Made by a program: the position numbers and the translations under genes
In this document: piece after piece, positions 1 through 5,020 of the stretch
Layout of the letters: every line of letters begins with the position of its first letter
Position numbering within the stretch: the first letter of the stretch is position 1
From: Clostridia bacterium
GTDB lineage: Bacteria; Bacillota; Clostridia; Christensenellales; Borkfalkiaceae
Length of the DNA: 5,947 nt
Assembly (NCBI GenBank): GCA_017505675.1
Contig: JAFVOV010000051.1
Span: 1 to 5,947 of the forward strand
Reading direction: 5' to 3'
The notes under the pieces: generated by a model
Told to the model about the DNA's origin: nothing
The model's input: only the letters and a program-made list of their open reading frames with translations
The model's database searches: none

Positions 1-15
1 CTGAGCTACACCCGC
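1..15 (-). tRNA. tRNA, 5' end only, cut by window edge (identity not determinable)
   Basis: On the minus strand the bases from 15 down to 1 read GCGGGTG, TA, GCTC, AG. That is a 7-base acceptor strand, T8-A9, the 5' half of a D-stem and the start of a D-loop. It begins 5 bases after the encoded CCA of the tRNA-Arg gene and runs the same way, so it is the third gene of one tRNA operon. The anticodon is outside the window. The preceding base would be a G (position 16), which would suit the extra G-1 of tRNA-His, but this is only a hint. Confidence 0.75.
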
Positions 16-20
16 CATGA

Positions 21-97
21 TGGTGCGCCTGAAGGGATTCGAACCCCTGACCCTCGGCTTAGAAGGCCGATGCTCTATCCAACTGAGCTACAGGTGC
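21..97 (-). tRNA. tRNA-Arg (anticodon TCT), CCA encoded
   Basis: The minus strand folds as a complete cloverleaf of 77 bases including CCA. It has acceptor GCACCTG/CAGGCGC, D-stem GCTC/GAGC with GG in the loop, and anticodon stem TCGGC/GCCGA around loop CTTCTAA, which gives anticodon TCT (reads AGA/AGG). The variable loop has 5 bases, the T-stem is AGGGG/CCCTT and the T-loop TTCGAAT is standard. The discriminator is A and CCA is encoded (21-23). One oddity is that acceptor position 3 is A opposite C at position 70, an A-C mismatch in an otherwise paired stem. It lies 26 bases downstream of tRNA-Gly in the same transcript. Confidence 0.95.
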
Positions 98-123
98 GTT
101 TTCAGAGTCCCTCCGAGAGTTTG

Positions 124-197
<74 letters not shown>

Positions 198-224
198 ATT
201 AACTTCCGTAGACAATGCTAATGA

Positions 225-253
225 ATTATATCAAAATGCGACTTTGTTGTCAA
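225..253 (-). promoter_or_regulatory. Perfect-consensus sigma-A promoter of the tRNA operon
   Basis: On the minus strand TTGACA (253-248) is followed by a 17-base spacer and TATAAT (230-225), both exact matches to the housekeeping sigma factor consensus. TGA directly before the -10 box also makes it an extended -10 promoter. Transcription would start near 218-219, giving a leader of about 20 bases before tRNA-Gly. Such strength fits a stable-RNA operon. Confidence 0.9.
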
Positions 254-344
254 CTGTTTGCCGAATATTTTTTAAAAATTTTGTCTTAAATTTATTTGGA
301 AGTTAATTTTACTCCATTTGAGTAGGGCAAAAAAAGAAAAATCT

Positions 345-373
345 TTGACATATCTTCATTTTATATGTATAAT
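345..373 (+). promoter_or_regulatory. Perfect-consensus sigma-A promoter of the mutase-esterase operon
   Basis: TTGACA (345-350), a 17-base spacer and TATAAT (368-373) match the sigma-A consensus at all 12 positions. Transcription would begin near 380, leaving a 5' leader of about 58 bases before the ATG at 439. I see no riboswitch-like fold in that leader. It is divergent from the tRNA promoter, with about 90 AT-rich bases between the two -35 boxes and no gene in the interval 198-438. Confidence 0.88.
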
Positions 374-427
374 TATATTTATAGAGCCACAAAAAGTCAA
401 ATTAAATCCGTGGTAAATTGATATTTT

Positions 428-431
428 GGAG
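428..431 (+). promoter_or_regulatory. Ribosome binding site that fixes the mutase start
   Basis: GGAG lies 7 bases upstream of the ATG at 439. It lies downstream of the in-frame TTG at 418, so it cannot serve that codon. The shorter ATG start is therefore preferred. Confidence 0.85.
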
Positions 432-438
432 AAATTTA

Positions 439-2151
439 ATGTATTTAGATATTTATAATACTTGGAAAGAAAGTTCACTTTTAAATGACAAGGAAAAAGC
501 AGAACTTAATGAAATAAATGATAACGTTAAAGAAATAGAATACCGTTTTGGTAAAGATTTGGAATTCGGCACTGCTGGTATGCGCGGGATAATCGGGCTT
601 GGTATTAATATGATGAACGTTTATACCGTTAAAAGAGCAACCCAAGGACTTTGTGAATATATTAAATCTTTAGGCGCGGACGAAATGAAAAGGGGTGTTG
701 TAATATCATACGACACTAGAAGACTTTCGTACGAATTTGCTTATGCGTCAGCCGTCGTTTTGGCATCTAACGGAATTAAAACGTATATTTTTAGCGACGT
801 TCACCCCGTTCCGATGCTCTCTTACGCGGTTAGGGAATTAAAGACTATAGCAGGCATAATGATAACCGCGAGCCATAACCCTAAAGAATATAACGGTTAT
901 AAAGTTTACGGTGAAGACGGCGCGCAGATGTCGCCCGAAGCAACGGCAAAAGTAGTTGATTACATAAACGCTATCGGCGATTGTTTATCAGACAAAATTC
1001 TTTATAACGAAAAAATAGTTAAAAATATTAAGTGTGTTCCAAAAGCGCTTGATAGAAAGTATTATAAAACTATTAAAAAGTTATCGCTTTCCCCCAAGGA
1101 AGTAAAAAAGACGGGCAAAAATATTAAGTTAGTTTATACGCCCGTTCACGGTAGCGGATATATTCCCGTAACTACCATATTAAAGAAAATGGGTATAAAC
1201 GCAACTATAGTTCCTGAACAAACGGTTAAGGATACTGAATTTTCTACCGTTCAAGTGCCTAACCCTGAATTGCCGGAAACCTTAACTTTAGGGGTTAAAA
1301 TGGCAGACTTTAAAAAAGCGGACGTTGTTTTCGGTACTGACCCTGATTGCGATAGATTAGGCGTTGCTATCCGCGACGATAAAGGAGAATTTATTAACCT
1401 AACGGGAAACCAAGCAGGCGTATTGCTTTTAGATTATATTCTTTGCCGTTTAAAAGAAACTGGTAAACTTACTAAAAAAGGTTTTGCCGTTAAAAGTTTC
1501 GTTACTACGGGAATGGCAAAACTTATTGCAGACGATTACGGCGTAGAACTTATTGAAACGCCCGTAGGCTTTAAGTTTATAGGTGAAAAAATTAAACAAC
1601 TTGACGATACTGGTCGCCGTGAATATATTTTTGGTTTTGAAGAAAGTTGCGGTTATTTACGCGGAACGCATTGCCGTGATAAAGACGCGGTTGTTGCAAG
1701 TATGTTATTTGCAGAAATGGTATGTTATTATACCTATAAAGGCGTGGGTGTTTATGCAAAACTACAAGAATTATATGCTAAATACGGATACGTTTTTGAT
1801 ACTAACGTAAGCGTGCAATATAGCGGGCTTAACGCAATGAAAGAAATGAACGCGGTAGTTGATAAGATGAAGACTGTTGCAATTAGCGAAGTTGCTGGAA
1901 TTAAAGTGGTTGCAACGCGTGACTACAGTAAGGCGGAAAGAAAACTTGCCGACGGAACGGTTGAAAGCATAGATTGCAGTAAAGTAAACGCCGTTTACTA
2001 TGAACTTGAGGGCGGAAGTTTTATATGTATACGCCCAAGCGGAACAGAACCAAAACTAAAAGTTTACTATTCGCTTAAATGTGAAAACGAATCACAGGCG
2101 GCGGAAAAGTTTGAAATGGTTAAGCAAGATTTTGAAAAATACGTAAAATAG
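439..2151 (+). CDS. pgcA: Phosphoglucomutase / phosphomannomutase family enzyme (PgcA-type phospho-sugar mutase)
   Basis: This 570-residue cytoplasmic enzyme of the alpha-D-phosphohexomutase superfamily moves phosphate between C6 and C1 of a hexose, typically glucose 6-phosphate to glucose 1-phosphate. It thereby links central metabolism to UDP-sugar, cell-envelope or glycogen synthesis. All four family motifs are visible: the catalytic phosphoserine loop TASHNP with Ser145; the metal-binding loop DPDCDRLG (301-308) with Asp301, Asp303 and Asp305; the sugar-recognition loop GFEESCGY (399-406); and the C-terminal phosphate-binding loop RPSGTEPK (532-539). GTAGMRG (44-50) is also typical of the N-terminal domain. 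The length is close to Bacillus PgcA (about 580 residues), so the gene looks complete and active. The ATG at 439 was chosen over TTG 418 because GGAG at 428-431 fits only the ATG. Glucose versus mannose (or pentose) specificity cannot be settled from motifs, and the symbol rests on size and motif resemblance. It is the first gene of an operon with the SGNH hydrolase, 4 bases upstream of it. Confidence 0.95.
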   Translation: MYLDIYNTWKESSLLNDKEKAELNEINDNVKEIEYRFGKDLEFGTAGMRGIIGLGINMMNVYTVKRATQGLCEYIKSLGADEMKRGVVISYDTRRLSYEFAYASAVVLASNGIKTYIFSDVHPVPMLSYAVRELKTIAGIMITASHNPKEYNGYKVYGEDGAQMSPEATAKVVDYINAIGDCLSDKILYNEKIVKNIKCVPKALDRKYYKTIKKLSLSPKEVKKTGKNIKLVYTPVHGSGYIPVTTILKKMGINATIVPEQTVKDTEFSTVQVPNPELPETLTLGVKMADFKKADVVFGTDPDCDRLGVAIRDDKGEFINLTGNQAGVLLLDYILCRLKETGKLTKKGFAVKSFVTTGMAKLIADDYGVELIETPVGFKFIGEKIKQLDDTGRREYIFGFEESCGYLRGTHCRDKDAVVASMLFAEMVCYYTYKGVGVYAKLQELYAKYGYVFDTNVSVQYSGLNAMKEMNAVVDKMKTVAISEVAGIKVVATRDYSKAERKLADGTVESIDCSKVNAVYYELEGGSFICIRPSGTEPKLKVYYSLKCENESQAAEKFEMVKQDFEKYVK

Positions 2152-2155
2152 AGAT

Positions 2156-3169
2156 GTGGTAAAAAACAATAAAATGCTAGTTAATTTTAACGAATTAAAA
2201 AGCGCTGTTTTTGGGGCGTGCAGAATAATTGAAAAAGACGGCGCGATTGAATTTTATCGTTTTAATGCCGAACAAGAAAAGGTTATTCTTTTAAATAACG
2301 ATAACGTTCCAGATAATTACAAAAAAAGTTTGGCAACTTCTAACGTAGTTATTGATTTTTATTCTAATACTGAAAATGTAAATATTAAATTTAATACGCA
2401 AGTTGCAACTTCGCAGTGCGCTTGTTACGTTGACGTTTTTATCGACGGGGAAATATTTATTCACGAAGGTTATAATAAATATGCTGACGGAGAGATAAAT
2501 TTATCTATAGTTCTGCCCAAAAAAGAAAAAAGGGTAACGGTATATTTGCCGAATTTATTTAGAAGCGTTATAAAAAGTTTTGAAATTGATAACGGCGCTA
2601 CTTTTAAGCCTTATAAAACGGATAGGAATTTTTTATTCATAGGCGATTCTATAACGCAAGGTTACACAGCGGAATATCCTTCCGGCTCTTATGCGAATAA
2701 AATTTCAAGATATTTTGACGCTCATTCTATAAACCATAGTATCGGTGGCGCATTTTTTAACGCCGAACTTATAAGCGAAGATATAGGTGTGATGCCTGAC
2801 GTTATTTTCGTTGCGTTTGGCACTAACGACTGGTCTAAAAACCGTGATATAAAAACTACTGCGCCCGTTTTTATGGATAAACTTACTGAAAAATTCCCTA
2901 ACTCTAAAATTATCGCAATAACGCCTATTTGGCGTGGTGGGATAGAAGATAAAGAAAAAGAAACTTTAATTTCTTTTGATGAAATGCAAAGTTTTTTGAA
3001 AAATCTTTATAGCAAATATCCTTCCGTTTTCACGGTGGACGGGTTGCCACTTGTGCCACGTTCATCAGATTATTTTATAAGTGACGTTCTGCACCCTAAC
3101 GATAAGGGATTTTGTGAATATGCGGATAACTTATATGGCATAGTGGAAAAGTTAAAAATTATTAAGTAA
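2156..3169 (+). CDS. SGNH/GDSL-family hydrolase with N-terminal beta domain (probable carbohydrate O-esterase)
   Basis: The protein has 337 residues in two parts. Residues about 1-150 are rich in short beta-strands and look like a jelly-roll domain; residues about 157-337 form an SGNH hydrolase. Visible catalytic blocks are GDSITQG (163-169, nucleophile Ser165), GG (198-199, oxyanion glycine), GTND (222-225, Asn224) and DVLHP (310-314, Asp310 and His313), so all SGNH residues are present. A beta domain before an SGNH domain recalls carbohydrate esterase family 2 and related deacetylases, so removal of acetyl groups from sugars is the best guess. The substrate is unknown. There is no signal peptide or membrane segment. 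The start is uncertain: the GTG at 2156 lies 4 bases after the mutase stop, and the ATG at 2174 would give 331 residues. Neither has a good ribosome site, so translation may depend on coupling to the upstream gene. It ends 2 bases before a strong terminator. Confidence 0.9.
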   Translation: MVKNNKMLVNFNELKSAVFGACRIIEKDGAIEFYRFNAEQEKVILLNNDNVPDNYKKSLATSNVVIDFYSNTENVNIKFNTQVATSQCACYVDVFIDGEIFIHEGYNKYADGEINLSIVLPKKEKRVTVYLPNLFRSVIKSFEIDNGATFKPYKTDRNFLFIGDSITQGYTAEYPSGSYANKISRYFDAHSINHSIGGAFFNAELISEDIGVMPDVIFVAFGTNDWSKNRDIKTTAPVFMDKLTEKFPNSKIIAITPIWRGGIEDKEKETLISFDEMQSFLKNLYSKYPSVFTVDGLPLVPRSSDYFISDVLHPNDKGFCEYADNLYGIVEKLKIIK

Positions 3170-3171
3170 TC

Positions 3172-3204
3172 AAAAGTCGCTTTTAAGTTAAAGGCGACTT
3201 TTTT
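3172..3204 (+). terminator. Rho-independent terminator of the mutase-esterase operon
   Basis: AAAAGTCGC (3172-3180) pairs with GCGACTTTT (3194-3202). The stem continues inward through TTTT/AAAG (3181-3184 with 3190-3193, one G-T pair), closing on a 5-base loop. A T-run through 3204 follows the hairpin core. It sits 2 bases after the esterase stop codon and separates this operon from the next gene. Confidence 0.93.
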
Positions 3205-3239
3205 GTGATTTCTTTACATAATTAAACGTATGTTAAAAA

Positions 3240-3318
3240 ATCGCAAAATCGTTAGTAAAATATTGTCGATTTTGCTATTTAAATTTTAAAAAAAGTATTG
3301 CAAAACCGCGCTTGCTAT
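3240..3318. promoter_or_regulatory. Cluster of repeated ATNGCAAAAYCG-like sites, candidate operator
   Basis: Three close copies of a 12-base element occur in under 70 bases: ATCGCAAAATCG at 3240-3251 (plus), ATAGCAAAATCG at 3267-3278 (minus) and ATTGCAAAACCG at 3297-3308 (plus). The first two form an inverted repeat with a 15-base gap. The third overlaps the -35 box of the next promoter. A weaker fourth copy (ATAGCAAGCGCG, minus, 3307-3318) forms a short dyad with the third inside the promoter spacer. The position suggests binding of a dimeric repressor or activator controlling the downstream gene. The regulator is not in the window, and the function is inferred from repetition and position alone. 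Confidence 0.55.
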
Positions 3319-3326
3319 GGTACAAT
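3298..3326 (+). promoter_or_regulatory. Sigma-A promoter with extended -10 for the 448-residue glycosidase-like gene
   Basis: TTGCAA (3298-3303), a 17-base spacer and TACAAT (3321-3326) form a good sigma-A promoter. TGG at 3318-3320 supplies an extended -10 element. Transcription would start near 3333, giving a leader of about 30 bases. The -35 box lies inside a copy of the repeated ATNGCAAAAYCG-like element, so a bound protein could block polymerase directly. Confidence 0.82.
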
Positions 3327-3347
3327 TTAAATAGAGAATACCTTTTT

Positions 3348-3353
3348 AAGGAG
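3348..3353 (+). promoter_or_regulatory. Ribosome binding site AAGGAG that fixes the start at 3363
   Basis: AAGGAG ends 9 bases before the ATG at 3363. The in-frame ATG at 3354 abuts the site with no spacing and is unlikely to be used. The in-frame TTG at 3312 lies upstream of the predicted transcription start. Confidence 0.85.
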
Positions 3354-3362
3354 ATGACCTTT

Positions 3363-4709
3363 ATGGCTAAAGCAAAATTATTACCTAAAATTAAATTCCC
3401 GAACAAGCCTGAAGAAGAAATGCTTATCGGTGCGTACGTTGAACCGCTTGTTTATGGAAGATATATTAAAGACCATAACGTTCAAGTAACCATAGACCAA
3501 GCGTATGACGATTTGAAAGACTGTAATTTTAATACGCTTTTACAGACGGAAAGCGCTCTTAACCGTGAAGATAACCAAGTTACTTTAGATATGTTTGAAC
3601 ATCTTCATAAACGCGGTTTGAATTTTTTATTCCGTGATAAAGAAGTGGTGGGGCTTAAAAATATAGTTACTACCAAAAGTGAAGAAGAGATGATTGAATA
3701 TTTTGAAAAGGCATATAAACCGCTTGCAGAAAAATATTCGTCTTTTGCGGGTATTCATTATATTGACGAAGCGGGGTATAAGGACTGGAAAAGGGCAAGG
3801 GAAATTAAACGCGCATTTAAAAAAGTATTCCCTGATAAAATGTTCTTTATGAACTTATTGCAAGTGTACGCGCCAACTTGGGCGTTCCCTAATGGTCCTA
3901 TTTATATGCCTGATGCAGACTGGTGGCTTCCGAACGACCCTGATTATATAAAGTATTACGATACTTATATGGCAGAAGCCGAACCGGAAATGTTTAGTTA
4001 TGATTATTATCCTATGCGGTATGAATTCCCTTATATGCTAGAGCAGTATTTTTTACAACTGCATTTATCGTATAAGTATAGCGCGCAGGCGAATATTCCG
4101 CTAGTGTGTTTCGTTCAAAACGGAACGTGGGATACCGCAACTAGAGTTCCTAATGATGATGAACTCCGTTGGCAAGTGAACACCGCGCTTGCTTATAACA
4201 CCAAAGGTATATGTTATTATACTTACTGGGTGCCCACTCCGCGCAACAAAAGAATGTGTATTCACGAATACGGGCATAAAACGCCTAATTACTATTTAGT
4301 ACAACAAATAAATAAGGAATTGAAGTTCCAAGATGAATATATATTAAACGCTGCGTTTAACGGTTATATTCAAGTGGGTAAAATGCCTAATAACGAAGTC
4401 CCCGTTCAAGACGATAGATTAGAAACGTTTGGGAACTTAAAAGAAATTTCAGGCGGTAATTTATTTATAGGTTGTTTTGATTATCATAAAGACGGTAAAA
4501 TATATAATATGTATATAGTTGTAAACAACAGTATTTGTGAAAAGGCAAAAGAAACGTTGACGTTTAGTAAGTCTATGGCGTTTACAAAAATTCATAGAGA
4601 TAAAAAGGAAGTTATCGGCGGTAATAAAATAGATATTGATTTAACGCCGGGTGACGCTTATATCATAATTGAAGGTTTTACCGATAGTGAAAAAATTCAT
4701 ATTCAGTAA
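3363..4709 (+). CDS. Putative TIM-barrel glycoside hydrolase-like protein, family unassigned
   Basis: The protein has 448 residues and no signal peptide or membrane segment, so it is probably cytoplasmic. Eight strand-like segments can be placed as a TIM barrel: LIGAYVEP (21-28), FNTLLQ (56-61), LNFLFRD (86-92), FAGIHYIDEAG (128-138), MFFMNLLQ (160-167), MFSYDYYP (210-217), PLVCFVQN (246-253) and GICYYTYW (282-289). A beta-rich C-terminal domain follows from about 329 to 448, as in many glycosidases. The Asp135-Glu136 pair at the end of strand 4 and the SYDYYP segment on strand 6 resemble uncharacterised GH42/GH-A-like proteins of Bacteroidota and Planctomycetota; so does ELRWQVNTALAY (267-278) leading into strand 8. 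That likeness is from memory, not from a search. Strand 7 ends in Gln252-Asn253 where clan GH-A enzymes carry the nucleophile Glu, so mechanism and substrate are open. It is transcribed alone between its own promoter and terminator, just upstream of a fucosidase. Confidence 0.75.
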   Translation: MAKAKLLPKIKFPNKPEEEMLIGAYVEPLVYGRYIKDHNVQVTIDQAYDDLKDCNFNTLLQTESALNREDNQVTLDMFEHLHKRGLNFLFRDKEVVGLKNIVTTKSEEEMIEYFEKAYKPLAEKYSSFAGIHYIDEAGYKDWKRAREIKRAFKKVFPDKMFFMNLLQVYAPTWAFPNGPIYMPDADWWLPNDPDYIKYYDTYMAEAEPEMFSYDYYPMRYEFPYMLEQYFLQLHLSYKYSAQANIPLVCFVQNGTWDTATRVPNDDELRWQVNTALAYNTKGICYYTYWVPTPRNKRMCIHEYGHKTPNYYLVQQINKELKFQDEYILNAAFNGYIQVGKMPNNEVPVQDDRLETFGNLKEISGGNLFIGCFDYHKDGKIYNMYIVVNNSICEKAKETLTFSKSMAFTKIHRDKKEVIGGNKIDIDLTPGDAYIIIEGFTDSEKIHIQ

Positions 4710-4725
4710 ATTTATGAATAAAATA

Positions 4726-4764
4726 AACCCATCCGAAATTTTTTCGGATGGGTTAAATTTTTTT
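4726..4764 (+). terminator. Rho-independent terminator, possibly bidirectional
   Basis: AACCCATCCGAAA (4726-4738) pairs with TTTCGGATGGGTT (4742-4754), a 13-base-pair stem with a 3-base loop. After AAA, a run of seven T follows (4758-4764) on the plus strand. On the minus strand the hairpin is followed by TATTTTATT, also T-rich, so it could end transcription from both sides. It sits 16 bases after the stop of the 448-residue gene and just beyond the stop of the regulator remnant on the minus strand. Confidence 0.92.
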
Positions 4765-4903
4765 AATTATCACTTAAACCTATAAGAAAATCGGCTGTAG
4801 TATTAAATAAAACCGCAAGTTTATATAAACTGCTTGCCGTAGGTTCTGATTCTTTGCGTAAATCGTTCGTTCTACCTAAATAATATTCAAGAACCGTTTT
4901 GCG
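4763..4903 (-). pseudogene. Remnant of an XRE-family helix-turn-helix regulator (C-terminal part only)
   Basis: The minus strand from 4903 to the stop at 4765-4763 is open for 46 codons and reads KTVLEYYLGRTNDLR, then EPTASSLYKLAVLFN, then TADFLIGLSDN. This is the second half of a lambda-repressor-like (XRE) domain: part of the recognition region, the EPTASSLYKLA helix, then the closing (A/V)DFLIGLSDN segment often seen at the end of such domains. There is no ATG, GTG or TTG in frame, and a stop (4906-4904) lies directly upstream. The first helices are missing, so the gene is truncated or frameshifted and not functional. Its stop lies right at the bidirectional terminator, as expected if it was once a convergent gene. 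Recognition is from the residue pattern only. Confidence 0.7.
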
Positions 4904-4960
4904 TTAAATTTAGGATGAACTTTTTTATAAATTTTTAGATTTTTTTACAAAATGTAATAA

Positions 4961-4989
4961 TTGACTATTTTACGGTTTTAGAGTATCAT
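4961..4989 (+). promoter_or_regulatory. Sigma-A promoter of the fucosidase gene
   Basis: TTGACT (4961-4966), a 17-base spacer and TATCAT (4984-4989) match the sigma-A consensus at 10 of 12 positions. Transcription would start near 4996, giving a leader of about 25 bases. The AT-rich stretch upstream (4921-4960) may act as an UP element. Between 4710 and 5020 I see only the terminator, the regulator remnant and this promoter. Confidence 0.8.
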
Positions 4990-5020
4990 ATTTATAAGAA
5001 AACTATTAAGGAGATTTTTT

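Noticed and set aside
418..438. TTG start at 418 for the mutase
   Set aside because: The GGAG site at 428-431 lies inside this extension and fits only the ATG at 439; the 7 extra residues are not family-like.
381..438. Possible leader structure or riboswitch before the mutase (CCAC...GTGG)
   Set aside because: The only pairing is 4 bases across a long AT-rich loop; no known riboswitch motif or terminator follows.
1583..1810. 75-codon open frame inside the mutase gene
   Set aside because: It is a shadow in another frame of a clearly coding region, with no homology pattern or ribosome site.
3216..3233. ACATA-N8-TATGT inverted repeat after the first terminator
   Set aside because: Five-base AT-rich arms are expected by chance in such DNA; it is not repeated elsewhere and sits far from the promoter.
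3312..3362. TTG at 3312 or ATG at 3354 as start of the 448-residue protein
   Set aside because: TTG 3312 is upstream of the predicted transcription start and within the promoter; ATG 3354 directly abuts the AAGGAG site with no spacing.
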